Made by a program: the position numbers and the translations under genes. The notes under the pieces were generated by a model that saw only the letters and a program-made list of their open reading frames with translations, had not been told where the DNA came from and did no database searches. DNA of 64,000 nucleotides from Actinomycetes bacterium (GTDB lineage: Bacteria; Actinomycetota; Coriobacteriia; Coriobacteriales; Eggerthellaceae): NCBI GenBank assembly GCA_023394615.1, contig JAEXAI010000006.1:62001-126000 (forward strand), given 5' to 3'. How positions within the stretch are numbered: position 1 is the first letter of the stretch; every line of letters begins with the position of its first letter. Positions 44,342-53,533 of the stretch are shown in pieces.

Positions 44342-45387
44342 TATTCTTCCACCCCCATAACGGTGTTGATGACTTTCACAGGATCGGCGATACCGGGAGT
44401 GCATGAGCCAGCACACCGACCGCACCCCACACAAGCGGGGCCTTCGAAGCGGTCTTTCTGATAGACCATCTTCCTCATGAAGCGATGACGGAAACGCTCG
44501 TAATGCTCGCCGCGGAAATTCTCCTCGCCGCCGCCTGCCAGCGTGGTGACTGAAAAGTCATAGGCCAGACACGAGTCCCAGCAACGACTGCGATAGCCGG
44601 ATACCTGATCGAGATTCCAGTGGTCTTCCACGTCGAAGCAGAAGCATGTGGGACACACGATGTTGCACGACCCGCATGAGAAGCACCCATCGGAGAGACC
44701 TTCCCAGAGCAGCTTGTCGTCAAACCGTTCATCCATGGTGTCTGCAATTTGAGAACCGGTGTTGCGCAAGCGATGCTCGCACGTACCCACTACCGCATCG
44801 TTAACATGCTGGGATTCACCGATCTGGGCGCTTGTCGCATCAGCGAACGTGCCGAATTCAAGCAAGTCTTCGCCTTTGTCGGTGTACACATCCAGCACAT
44901 ATCCACCTTCGATTTTCGTCAGGAAAGCATCCATGCCTATCGGAGCCACATCGGGGCCGATAGTATCCCAAAAAGCCCAAGGGGAGACGTTTTGAATGTT
45001 TGAAGCCACCAGCGTAGTGGCGGCCCTTTGGTTCAGATAATCACCGTCGGCCGTAGGCTTGCTGAAGAACTCATCGCACATGTCGATAGCCTTCACATCA
45101 TAGGGATGCACGCCGAACAGCACGGTGTCCACTGGATGGATACACGACTCGATCTTGTTGCCGTTGAATTCCAGCAATTCCTGTACTGGAGGAAAGAACA
45201 CCGCCTTCGGGGGCAGCATCGTCACGTCGAAATCAAGCCGCAGTTCTTCAGCAGACGTCAAGTCTGCATAAGCGAACTTCTTTCGCTTCGCAACCGGTCC
45301 GACCACCCTAGTCGAATCGATAAGTCCATCGACGAACACCGGGAAATCCGTTGCGTCGATAAACTTGTTCACAGGTTTTCGATTCAT
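44341..45387 (-). CDS. Hydrogenase beta subunit: two-cluster iron-sulfur protein (HydB/AsrA-like)
   Basis: 348 residues. The C-terminal third has two [4Fe-4S] motifs: CFSCGSCNIVCPTC and CVGCGRCAGSCTPG. The N-terminal domain matches the AsrA/HydB family. It is first in the beta-gamma-delta-alpha order typical of group 3b hydrogenases. Strong ribosome site AAGGAGTAG. It lies 138 bp after the dsrN-like gene on the same strand. Confidence 0.88.
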   Translation of the reverse strand: MNRKPVNKFIDATDFPVFVDGLIDSTRVVGPVAKRKKFAYADLTSAEELRLDFDVTMLPPKAVFFPPVQELLEFNGNKIESCIHPVDTVLFGVHPYDVKAIDMCDEFFSKPTADGDYLNQRAATTLVASNIQNVSPWAFWDTIGPDVAPIGMDAFLTKIEGGYVLDVYTDKGEDLLEFGTFADATSAQIGESQHVNDAVVGTCEHRLRNTGSQIADTMDERFDDKLLWEGLSDGCFSCGSCNIVCPTCFCFDVEDHWNLDQVSGYRSRCWDSCLAYDFSVTTLAGGGEENFRGEHYERFRHRFMRKMVYQKDRFEGPACVGCGRCAGSCTPGIADPVKVINTVMGVEE

Positions 45388-45525
45388 TTCTACTCCTTAC
45401 GCCTCGTAAGCTTTTCTCTACAATCTCGCTGGCCAGGAACAACGGCTCCCTCTCACTGAAAAACGCCATACCATGACCATTGCGCTATCGCCGAACAGGA
45501 CCTAAAACTATGAAGAAATCGACAT

Positions 45526-46974
45526 TCACGGTTGATGTTCGCGATAATCGACCGCAGCCGACACGAACCCTTCCGCCCATGCAGGAGATGCAATTGCATT
45601 CACGTGCAGATAGCTTGCAACCGTTCTTTTCACGCACAAGCCATCCATCTTGTCGCTTATCCCACGACCTCGCTGGTTGCGATAAGCGAAGCTCATATCA
45701 TCAGACTTTCCCACAGTATGAGAATGATGATGCTCATGTCCGAGAAGAATCGAGCCTGCAGCAAGCCAAGGGTGATTGCCGGTGGCCTCTACCACCGCAT
45801 ACCCATGACCTTGACGCTCCGTTTCCATTTGAATGTCGACGTCGAATGCGCCAACCATCTCGAAAGCGGAATCGCCTGTTCGCAGGGTGCGCGCAAGGTA
45901 CATGAGCCCTCCGCACTCTGCACAACAGGCGATTCCGTTGTCGATGCTCGTTTTCACACTGTTCCTGAAGCTTGTGTTTTCCTGCAGCTGCTGGGCGAAC
46001 ACTTCCGGAAATCCACCACCCACATAGAGACCGCAGATGTCTTTTGGCAACTCCGTATCAGTCATGCTATCCACATATACCAACTCGGCGCCGGCCTGCT
46101 GCAATGCCTGCAGATTTTCGGCATAGTAAAAGTGAAACGCCCTGTCGCGTACCACAGCTATTTTCACCGCGTCCTCACCCGCAATGCGGGCTGGTTGTGG
46201 CAAAGGAGCGTATTGAAGCGCCGAAGTGTCATCGGCAATGCGCACTATCGCATCGATGTCGCAATGCTCTTCCATCAACGCAGCAACACCGTTCAAAAAC
46301 TCGTTGCTATCGCCAGCTTCTACGCTGGTAACCAGGCCAAGATGCCTGTCAGACAGAGCCAGAAGATCGTTTTCAGGAATAGCTCCCAGTACAGGGATAC
46401 CGCAGTACTCTTCGATTGCGAGGCGGATCTGCTTTTCATGGCGTTTCCCGCGAATGCGGTTGAGTATCACTCCGGCAATGTGCACATCAGGATCAAAATC
46501 CATGCATCCCAAAACAAGGGCTGCAGTCGTGCGGGTCATGCGCGTGACATCGATGACCAAAATGACGGGGGTAGTCGTCTGCTTCGCAACTTCAGCAGAA
46601 GAACTGCTTCCCGCTACGTCGGAGCCATCATAGAGCCCCATCGCACCTTCTACCAACGCAAGACGCGCCCCTTTCGAGGCGTCGTGCATCACTGCTTTTA
46701 TAGCCGCAGCATCCATGAAAAAACAGTCGAGATTGCGACTATTTCTTCCAGCTGCAGCACTGTGCCACCCGGGATCGATGTAGTCAGGGCCCTTTTTAAA
46801 GGGCTGCACATCAATCCCGCGGTTTTTCAGCGCGCGCAGTATGCCAGCAACTATAACGGTTTTTCCGCTTCTGCCATGCAAGGCCGCTATCATCACCCGG
46901 GGGAGAATGAATGAGCCTTCCATGGCACAAGCTGGTTGGTTTAGCGCTGACATACTGTCGCACTGGGCACACAT
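45526..46974 (-). CDS. dsrN: Cobyrinate a,c-diamide synthase family; probably DsrN (siroheme amidation)
   Basis: 482 residues. The N-terminal ATP-dependent synthetase domain begins at HGRSGKT and has QPFKKGPDYIDP; the C-terminal glutamine amidotransferase domain has the catalytic Cys in CAECGGLMYL and a late histidine pair (HEHHHS). CbiA amidates cobyrinate in B12 synthesis, whereas in dsr clusters the homologue DsrN is thought to amidate siroheme. No other cobalamin gene is nearby and dsrC is 23 bp upstream, so DsrN is preferred. The start is uncertain: no clear ribosome site precedes any of the possible ATGs. Confidence 0.8.
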   Translation of the reverse strand: MCAQCDSMSALNQPACAMEGSFILPRVMIAALHGRSGKTVIVAGILRALKNRGIDVQPFKKGPDYIDPGWHSAAAGRNSRNLDCFFMDAAAIKAVMHDASKGARLALVEGAMGLYDGSDVAGSSSSAEVAKQTTTPVILVIDVTRMTRTTAALVLGCMDFDPDVHIAGVILNRIRGKRHEKQIRLAIEEYCGIPVLGAIPENDLLALSDRHLGLVTSVEAGDSNEFLNGVAALMEEHCDIDAIVRIADDTSALQYAPLPQPARIAGEDAVKIAVVRDRAFHFYYAENLQALQQAGAELVYVDSMTDTELPKDICGLYVGGGFPEVFAQQLQENTSFRNSVKTSIDNGIACCAECGGLMYLARTLRTGDSAFEMVGAFDVDIQMETERQGHGYAVVEATGNHPWLAAGSILLGHEHHHSHTVGKSDDMSFAYRNQRGRGISDKMDGLCVKRTVASYLHVNAIASPAWAEGFVSAAVDYREHQP

Positions 46975-46997
46975 CGTGGTTTGTTAAACTCTGAGGC

Positions 46998-47312
46998 TTA
47001 CACGCAACCGGTCGGCTTCAGCAGACCTGCAATCTTGCAGGCTCCTTTACCAGGACCGCTCGGGAACAGCTCATACATCTCGGCATTTGACAGGCCGGTG
47101 TCCTTGAGCATCTTGCGGACCATGGGAGCAACTCCGAAATCAGCATAGTACTGACGCAGGTAGTTGATAACGTCCCAGTGCGCTTGGGTGAGCTCTACTT
47201 CCTCAGTCTCGGCAAGCTTCTCAGCGACTTCCTCATCCCACAGGGATGCGTCCTCCAAGAAACCATCTTCGTCGAGCTCTAAGGTGCGATCTCCAACTTG
47301 TAACTCTGGCAT
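46998..47312 (-). CDS. dsrC: Sulfur-carrier protein DsrC
   Basis: 104 residues. The C-terminal arm reads GKGACKIAGLLKPTGCV, with the two conserved cysteines at 92 and 103, ten residues apart, and the second penultimate. This pattern is that of true DsrC, which carries sulfur as a trisulfide from DsrAB; TusE has only the last cysteine plus variations. The gene follows dsrP by 227 bp on the same strand, so may have its own promoter. Confidence 0.95.
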   Translation of the reverse strand: MPELQVGDRTLELDEDGFLEDASLWDEEVAEKLAETEEVELTQAHWDVINYLRQYYADFGVAPMVRKMLKDTGLSNAEMYELFPSGPGKGACKIAGLLKPTGCV

Positions 47313-47539
47313 ATTCGATCTCTCCTCACAATTAATCGGACCCTACATTGAACACATTATATCTTGTCGCCGTCAAGCGGCAAAATCAACTTTGAAGCTC
47401 ATACACATTCAGTGTATGCACTGCAGTTTCAAAAACCAATCCCACATCGGCAACTGCAACCAATGCTCGGCGCATCTACGCTTTCCCTGAGGGGAACAAC
47501 TCCCCTTTCAGATACGTTTGCGCACATCGCGCTTTTGCC

Positions 47540-48775
47540 TTACGCCTCAGGCGCAGCCTTCGCAGCTTCAAGGGCTTGAACCTCTTCAGCCTCTTTGGCT
47601 TCCATAAGCTCGGTATGACCTTGGTCGCGTTCGGCGCGAACGGTGATAGCCATCTTATAGAATATAGTCAACGCTAAAAGACCGATTGCGAACACGCCGC
47701 AGATAATCATAATCTCGTTTGCGGTCGGGATGTAGTCGATGATATGGCCAAAGGACGTGGGCTCGAAACCGGCGAGCACGAAGTTGATGCCTTTATCTAG
47801 CCAGCAGGCCAAAAATATTGATATCAACGCAACCGCCAGTGTCTTGTGGTTCCTTCGCGTCGGCCTCACCAATATCAGTATGATGCCCAAAAACGCCAGC
47901 ACTGCCGCTGCCCACATGAACGGAACAAGCGAGGTATCACCGTTGTATCCGAACAGCAGATACTGAAGCGCCGCCATATGACCGGGGATGTTGCTGTAGA
48001 AAGCCGTGAACACTTCCAGCAGGAAGAAAAACACGTTGATAATCATCGCGTACACCACGATCTTGGCCAGCGATTCCACCGCATCGTTTATGATGCGGAA
48101 GGACGAGACCCGCTTCATGATGAAGCAAATCAGTAGCAGCAGCGACGGTCCTGCGGCAAATGCCGATGAAAGGAATCGTCCAGCGATAATGGCGGAAAGC
48201 CAATAAGACCTACCAGGCATACCACTGTATATGAATGCCGTCACAGTGTGGATGCTCACGGCAAGCGGTATAGCAATCAGGCTCAAGATGCGCACCCATT
48301 TTTTGGGGGCAGTGCCCTTGCGCTCGCAGCCTAAAGCAGTCCACGCGATAATGAAGTTGATAATCAGATACGATGAGAGCACGCACATATCCCAGAACAA
48401 GATCGAATGCGGTGTCGGGTACAAGATTACGTTCAAAATACGCGTCGGATAGCCAAGGTCGACGATGATGAACAACAGGGCAACCAGAACGGCTGCCACA
48501 GCCATGAACTCACCGAAGATCAGCAGCGGGCCGAACTTTTTGTAGTCGTGCAGGTAGAACGGAATGGCAACCATAACGCCGGATGCTGCAACGCCCACGA
48601 AGAACGTGAACTGGGCGATATAGAGACCCCAACTGACGTCGCGGCTCATACCGGTTAAGGCCAAGCCAGTCTGGAACTGGTTGGCATATGCTCCCAAGCC
48701 TATGCCGATGATAACCAGCAGTACGATAATCCATGTCCAATAGCCCTTGGAACCATGAAACGCTTTTTCCAACAT
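47540..48775 (-). CDS. dsrP: DsrP, NrfD-family membrane subunit of the DsrMKJOP complex
   Basis: 411 residues, about ten transmembrane helices (for example WIIVLLVIIGIGLGAY and the FFVGVAASGVMVAIPFYLH region). NrfD/DsrP proteins exchange electrons with the quinone pool. The ATG at 48775, with AAGGTGGCGAG, is chosen over an in-frame GTG at 48787 that overlaps dsrO. Last gene of the M-K-J-O-P order. Confidence 0.9.
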   Translation of the reverse strand: MLEKAFHGSKGYWTWIIVLLVIIGIGLGAYANQFQTGLALTGMSRDVSWGLYIAQFTFFVGVAASGVMVAIPFYLHDYKKFGPLLIFGEFMAVAAVLVALLFIIVDLGYPTRILNVILYPTPHSILFWDMCVLSSYLIINFIIAWTALGCERKGTAPKKWVRILSLIAIPLAVSIHTVTAFIYSGMPGRSYWLSAIIAGRFLSSAFAAGPSLLLLICFIMKRVSSFRIINDAVESLAKIVVYAMIINVFFFLLEVFTAFYSNIPGHMAALQYLLFGYNGDTSLVPFMWAAAVLAFLGIILILVRPTRRNHKTLAVALISIFLACWLDKGINFVLAGFEPTSFGHIIDYIPTANEIMIICGVFAIGLLALTIFYKMAITVRAERDQGHTELMEAKEAEEVQALEAAKAAPEA

Positions 48776-48776
48776 A

Positions 48777-49562
48777 TTACTCGCCACCTTCGAAAATGTA
48801 ATAGACGCTTGGGCCAGTGCCTAGCTCAGTGCGGCGCCTGATGGAAAACGCGTTCGACAAAGCCTTACGGACTTCGGATTTCGAATCGTTCAAATCACCG
48901 AACAGAATGGCTCCCTTAGAAGCTTCCACGCAAATGGGCTTCTCTCCGGCGTCGATCTTTTCGGAGCAGAACATGCACTTTTCGACAACGCCCTTGCTAC
49001 GCGTGGGGTAGTCGGGGTTGATGTCGCTCAAGAACTCGCGCGGATCGCTGAAGTTCAGACTGCGTGCGCCATAGGGGCATGCAGCCATGCAGAAACGGCA
49101 GCCGATGCAGCGATGGTAGTCCATGCTCACGATACCGTCTTCGCGTTTAAACGTGGCCTGTGTGGGGCACACGCGTACGCAGGGCGGCTCAGCACAATGG
49201 TTGCACATGACAGGAAACGTCAGTTCCTTGGTGGTGTCGTCCATGTACTCGTTGTTGATATCTTCGAAGGCCTCTTCGAAGGTCGCTGCCCACACCCATT
49301 TGACCGCAGTTTTCGCGCTGCCCGTGTTCGGCACATTGTGAGCCTTGTGGCATGCGTTCTGCACCGTGTCCATCAAGTTGAGCTTGTTGAACTTGGTCAC
49401 ATTGATGACCATGCCCCATTGCTTATCTTTGTTGCCCTCGGCAAGGCTCTTCGTGATCTCTGCATTCGTGGTTTCCTGCGTGGAGCAGCCGGTCATCGAG
49501 AGCAAGCCAACGGCGCATGCCGATGCCGCAATGCCGGCTTTGACAAATTCCCGTCTTTTCAT
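48777..49562 (-). CDS. dsrO: DsrO, exported iron-sulfur subunit of DsrMKJOP
   Basis: 261 residues. The twin-arginine-like leader MKRREFVKAGIAASA precedes a possible lipobox (SMTGC), so the protein is exported folded. Cluster motifs: CNHCAEPPCVRVCPT, CIGCRFCMAACPYG and CMFCSEKI...CVEA. The first expected cluster site is reduced to one Cys in ACHKAHN, so it probably carries three clusters. It passes electrons between DsrJ and DsrP. Confidence 0.92.
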   Translation of the reverse strand: MKRREFVKAGIAASACAVGLLSMTGCSTQETTNAEITKSLAEGNKDKQWGMVINVTKFNKLNLMDTVQNACHKAHNVPNTGSAKTAVKWVWAATFEEAFEDINNEYMDDTTKELTFPVMCNHCAEPPCVRVCPTQATFKREDGIVSMDYHRCIGCRFCMAACPYGARSLNFSDPREFLSDINPDYPTRSKGVVEKCMFCSEKIDAGEKPICVEASKGAILFGDLNDSKSEVRKALSNAFSIRRRTELGTGPSVYYIFEGGE

Positions 49563-49600
49563 AGCTTGAACCTATCTCTTCTTACTATCGTCACTTTGAC

Positions 49601-50008
49601 CTACTTCCCCATTGTCGTTCCGTCATCGGACACGCCATGGCAATCCCAGCAGTACAGCGTCACGCCGGAATACGAATGGCACGTGTCGCAGAACTCTTCA
49701 GGATTCGAATGGCAGCCCAAGCACGTATCGTCCAAGCTCTTCTCGTATACCTGACCTGTGCTGCTCACATACTGCGTGTCTCCGCCGCGCACCACATCGG
49801 TACGCCACTGATCCAGCAGCTGCATATGAGAGCTTCTCATGTACTCGGTAGACTCGACACATTGCTTGTCAGACATCGCATTGATAGTCGGGGTGTCTAA
49901 ACTCGGTTCGGGTGCTTCGGTCTTTGAACCCGCATTCGCCGCAAACGGGAGAATCAGAAGTGCGCAGAAAGCGACTATGAATAAGGCTACTTTTGCTTTA
50001 GGGCTCAT
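49601..50008 (-). CDS. dsrJ: DsrJ, triheme cytochrome c of DsrMKJOP
   Basis: 135 residues. The uncleaved-looking N-terminal signal anchor (FIVAFCALLILPFAANA) precedes three heme motifs: CLGCH, CDTCH and CWDCH. DsrJ is the extracytoplasmic heme subunit. A further Cys (DKQCVES) may be the unusual heme ligand known in DsrJ. The start overlaps the dsrK stop (ATGA). Confidence 0.92.
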   Translation of the reverse strand: MSPKAKVALFIVAFCALLILPFAANAGSKTEAPEPSLDTPTINAMSDKQCVESTEYMRSSHMQLLDQWRTDVVRGGDTQYVSSTGQVYEKSLDDTCLGCHSNPEEFCDTCHSYSGVTLYCWDCHGVSDDGTTMGK

Positions 50009-51696
50009 TTAGCGCTCCCTTCACCTTCGCCGGTGGCACCTTCGGCAGCTGCTTTCTCAGCAGCAGCGGCGGCTTCGGCTTCTTTCCTCTTTCGAACGCT
50101 CGGCAGCTCTTCCAAGCGGAAGTCCAACGTGCGCTCTGGCTCACCATCGATGACAAGCGCGTTGCCCACCATCTCATGGACGCCGGTTACCCTCGTTCCA
50201 GGTACCCAATAATCCATCAGCGGCGGCAGTGCCACACGGTCGATAGCGCAGATGTTGGCCAGCGTGTTCACACCGAAACGGTCGCGCACGGAGCGAACGG
50301 CTTCTGCACGGGGGAATCCACCGCGCATACGCAGTTCCATGTTTTCGCCTGCATTCAAGCCAGCGCCGCTTCCGCAGCACAACGTCTTTTCGCGAATCGT
50401 CTCATCGGGCATCTCGTAGAAGTTGTTGCACACCTGGTTGATAATGTAGCGAGGCTCTTCCAGAATGCCCAAACCACGAGAGGTATTGCATGAGTCGTGG
50501 AACGTCACACACAGGTGATCGTTGCGAGACTTGTCCAGCTTCAGCTTGTTGTGATACATCAGGTCAGCCGTGAATTCGCAGATGTGCACCATTTTGGTAG
50601 ATGCGGCATTCTCGAATTTCGTGCCCGTGATGGGGGATACCGGCTGCTCCAAAAAGTCAGCAGGGCCGTTCCATGTATCCATGTACTGGTTCATGACACG
50701 CCACATATGGCCGCACTCGCCGCCCAGAATCCATTTCACGCCCAAGCGCTCGGCTTCGGAATATATCTTCCAGTTCAGGCGCTTCGCCATCTCGTTGGTG
50801 GTGAAGAAACCGAAGTTGCCGCCTTCGGAAGCATACGTACTCAGCGTGTAATCCACGCCCAGCTCTTCCAACATCAGGATATAACCCATGAAGGTGAAGG
50901 TGCCCGGCTCGGCGTACAAGTCGCCAGAGGGAACCACCAGCAGAATCTCAGCGCCCTTACGGTTAAACGAAGGCTCGTAAAGCTTGCCGGTAACGGTTTC
51001 CAGGTCCTCCATCATGAACTCGACGTTGCCCAGAATAGTCTGGGGCTCCAAGCCCACATGGTTGCCCTTCATGTAGCAGTTTGCCACTGGACCGGCAATC
51101 CAGTCGGTGTTCAGACCAATCAAATTCAAGAGCTCGCGGCCCATCATGGTGATTTCCGCCTGATCGATGCCGTAAGGGCAGAAAGCCGAGCAGCGGCGGC
51201 ACTCAGTGCACTGGTAGAAGTAGTACCACCACTCCTTGATGACATCCTCGGTCAAGTCGCGCGCACCTACCAACTTGCCGAACAGTTTGCCCGACGTGGT
51301 GAAATAGCGGCGATAGACAGAGCGCAGCAGCTCCGCACGAACGACCGGCATATTCTTCGGGTCGCCCGTGGACATGTAAAAGTGGCACTTGTCAGCGCAA
51401 GCACCGCATCGTACGCACACGTCCATGAACAATTTGAACGAACGGTACTTCGTCATCAAATCCTGCATGCCGTTCAGGATGATTTCCTTCCAGTTCTCCG
51501 GAAGGTTCCAATCCTCATCGGAAGAATTCCAATCGTGAGCATTGGGGAAGTCGACGACTTCGAGTTTGTCCGGCTTCACGCCGTAGCAGTACATGCCCTC
51601 TTTGAACTCGGTAGGAATATCCATCCAAGCCTTCGCAGGCATCGAGTAGTCGAAATCGACTATCTCTTTTTGATCGGGAAGCTTAGTCTTTGCCAT
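50005..51696 (-). CDS. dsrK: DsrK, heterodisulfide-reductase-like iron-sulfur subunit
   Basis: 563 residues. Two [4Fe-4S] motifs, CVRCGACADKC and CTECRRCSAFCPYG, are followed by CCG-type domains with FHDSCN, HICEFTADL and LCCGSGAG, where a noncubane active-site cluster binds. DsrK is the proposed site that reduces DsrC trisulfide. Somewhat longer at its C-terminus, with an Ala/Glu-rich low-complexity tail. Two bases after dsrM. Confidence 0.93.
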   Translation of the reverse strand: MAKTKLPDQKEIVDFDYSMPAKAWMDIPTEFKEGMYCYGVKPDKLEVVDFPNAHDWNSSDEDWNLPENWKEIILNGMQDLMTKYRSFKLFMDVCVRCGACADKCHFYMSTGDPKNMPVVRAELLRSVYRRYFTTSGKLFGKLVGARDLTEDVIKEWWYYFYQCTECRRCSAFCPYGIDQAEITMMGRELLNLIGLNTDWIAGPVANCYMKGNHVGLEPQTILGNVEFMMEDLETVTGKLYEPSFNRKGAEILLVVPSGDLYAEPGTFTFMGYILMLEELGVDYTLSTYASEGGNFGFFTTNEMAKRLNWKIYSEAERLGVKWILGGECGHMWRVMNQYMDTWNGPADFLEQPVSPITGTKFENAASTKMVHICEFTADLMYHNKLKLDKSRNDHLCVTFHDSCNTSRGLGILEEPRYIINQVCNNFYEMPDETIREKTLCCGSGAGLNAGENMELRMRGGFPRAEAVRSVRDRFGVNTLANICAIDRVALPPLMDYWVPGTRVTGVHEMVGNALVIDGEPERTLDFRLEELPSVRKRKEAEAAAAAEKAAAEGATGEGEGSAK

Positions 51697-51698
51697 GG

Positions 51699-52712
51699 CT
51701 ATCGCTCCGAATCTGCTTCAACGGGGTCAGCGTCTAACGGTAGACCAGCTTTTTTCATTTTCTCTCCAAATTCCTGCTCGTACTCGGCGTAGGTATGCAC
51801 CTTCACGTCGTAGTTCCAGGGGTTCACGTGACGCACTGCGCGGCTGTTGTTGGCCATGTTGCGCGTGGGGCTGAAGAAGATTCCGCCCGAATGCATCAGC
51901 TTGCTCCACGGGAAATAGATGAGCAGCGTCGACACCAAGAAGATATGCAAATAGAAAATCGGTTGAATATCCGACCCCACGACCGGGCTGAAAGTTATCA
52001 GGCCCATGGTGAGTTCCTTCACCGTGGTGATATCGATGCGGAATATATAGCGCATGCAGATACCGGAAATGGCGATTCCTAAAAGCAGGAACAGCGGGAA
52101 GTAATCCACGGAAAGGGAAATGTAGCGGATGCGCGGGATAAGCACGCGACGCAGGAACAAAAACGTGAGCGCGCTCACCAGCAGAACGTCGGTGATGTAG
52201 ACAATCGGCAGACCTACCTGCAAAATGCCATCGACCCATTCGATGCCGCTAATCCACATGGGAATCGGATCCATGAACAAGCGCAGGTGACGCAGCACGA
52301 TGATGAGCATGGACCAGTGGAACATCAGCCCGAACAGCCACAGCCATTTCGCCGACCCAATAGCCAATTCTCCGTCGTTCTTTTCAACCTTGTTGTTGCG
52401 GAACAGTGAACGGAAGCAGAAAATCTCCAAGAACATTCTTCCGATAACACCCGCATACGATGAAGGGTTGTCCAATTTCGCTTGCTTAATCCACGGCAGG
52501 CTCTTTTCCTGGCCGCACGTGGTAGGGATGGCAAACGGAACTGCCGATTTGCCCCACCGGATGATGCGGATGATAAAGCCAATCACGAACGCCGCGAACG
52601 CCACATAGGGAATGACGACCCCGAACAGCGTGTACAGGCCCAGATACGCAGTGCAGGCCCATGCACAGAGGGCTAGAAGCCCTACTAATAAAAGGGGAAC
52701 TACAGCCTTCAT
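51699..52712 (-). CDS. dsrM: DsrM, NarI-like membrane cytochrome b subunit
   Basis: 337 residues. The start is ATG 52712 with GGGAAGG upstream; an in-frame codon at 52733 lies inside the previous gene. About six transmembrane helices with histidines for two b hemes (MFHWSMLIIVLRHLRLF; YLHIFLVSTLLI). DsrM takes electrons from menaquinol and passes them to DsrK. Confidence 0.92.
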   Translation of the reverse strand: MKAVVPLLLVGLLALCAWACTAYLGLYTLFGVVIPYVAFAAFVIGFIIRIIRWGKSAVPFAIPTTCGQEKSLPWIKQAKLDNPSSYAGVIGRMFLEIFCFRSLFRNNKVEKNDGELAIGSAKWLWLFGLMFHWSMLIIVLRHLRLFMDPIPMWISGIEWVDGILQVGLPIVYITDVLLVSALTFLFLRRVLIPRIRYISLSVDYFPLFLLLGIAISGICMRYIFRIDITTVKELTMGLITFSPVVGSDIQPIFYLHIFLVSTLLIYFPWSKLMHSGGIFFSPTRNMANNSRAVRHVNPWNYDVKVHTYAEYEQEFGEKMKKAGLPLDADPVEADSER

Positions 52713-52713
52713 A

Positions 52714-53217
52714 CTAACCTTCCCTCGCTTCAACTCGGGAGCTTCTTAAGCCTTCATACATCTTGTCTCTTCTCTTCAATTCGTCGATTCTGAACTGCAT
52801 GATTTGCTCGCGGCACACGGAATAGTAATCCATGGCTTTCAACACACATGCATCGATTCGGCCATCAACCAGCATGACGGCTTCCATGTCCGTATCTGAT
52901 TTGCCGATTTTCGAAAAAATGATTGACCGCAGTTTGAAGAATGACGCGAACACCGATGAGGGCGATGCATCTTGCAACGCCATCAGGCGACACATATCTT
53001 CCAACGATGCCGGCATATCCGGATCGTCCTCGTCGGAAAACAGAAATCCAACCACATCGTGCGCGGTCTGATCGATGTGGTAGGCGACTGGGTTCTTGAA
53101 ACGCTTCGCGTTCATATCCCCCTTGAAAGTGTCCTCGTTTGATGTTGCATCAAGCTCGATGCACCACTCGTGGACAATCGCCTCTTCCCTGCTTTTCCTC
53201 GTAGTCTTTGCAGACAC
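52714..53217 (-). CDS. RsbRD-N-like protein at the head of dsrMKJOP
   Basis: 167 residues. The GTG at 53217 is preferred: GGGAGG stands five bases before it and the in-frame ATG at 53229 overlaps that site. The helical sequence (FKNPVAYHIDQTAHDVVGFL; SSVFASFFKLRSIIF) resembles the RsbRD N-terminal, globin-like sensor domain. From memory, such a protein precedes dsrMKJOP in classical sulfate reducers. Function unknown; a regulator of the membrane complex or its expression is possible. One base separates it from dsrM. Confidence 0.65.
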   Translation of the reverse strand: MSAKTTRKSREEAIVHEWCIELDATSNEDTFKGDMNAKRFKNPVAYHIDQTAHDVVGFLFSDEDDPDMPASLEDMCRLMALQDASPSSVFASFFKLRSIIFSKIGKSDTDMEAVMLVDGRIDACVLKAMDYYSVCREQIMQFRIDELKRRDKMYEGLRSSRVEAREG

Positions 53218-53311
53218 GTTTCCTCCCATTCTACTTTGTGAAACTCTCGCGAAAGCGCAATGCAACCGCGCTGCCACTCCCTTGGCAACGCGGTTGCGTC
53301 ATTATTGCGGC

Positions 53312-53533
53312 TTATTCCGGAGGCGGGACCTTGCCCTTGAGGGCGACGAACGTGGTGGTGATGTAGAGGTACTCCACCTTATCCTCTTCGGCAAGTTCCT
53401 TTACCGCCAAGTCGACTGCGCCTTTGCGCTCGTTGATCTGCTTCGCGATCTCCTTGCTTTTCGCCTTCTCAACGGTGTCAAGGAATGCGAGGACTTCCTC
53501 TTTGATCTTGGGATCCGCTGGACCTTTATCCAT
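53312..53533 (-). CDS. dsrD: DsrD-like winged-helix protein
   Basis: 73 residues, the size of DsrD. ATG 53533 has GGGAG before it. The sequence from KIKEEVLAFLDTVEKAKSKE to EYLYITTTFVALKG has the DsrD outline, including an ending 'Y-x-TTT-x-x-LKG'. DsrD activates DsrAB. Here it is not next to dsrAB but heads the dsrMKJOP operon, 94 bp before the RsbRD-N-like gene. An alternative is a generic winged-helix DNA-binding protein. Confidence 0.65.
   Translation of the reverse strand: MDKGPADPKIKEEVLAFLDTVEKAKSKEIAKQINERKGAVDLAVKELAEEDKVEYLYITTTFVALKGKVPPPE

Noticed and set aside
45532..46914. A 460-codon plus-strand frame opposite the dsrN-like gene
   Set aside because: Long but antisense; translation is His/Cys/Ser-rich without recognisable domains.
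45526..46974. Cobalamin-pathway CbiA
   Set aside because: No other corrin gene adjoins, while dsrC is immediately upstream; DsrN fits better, though sequence alone cannot exclude CbiA.
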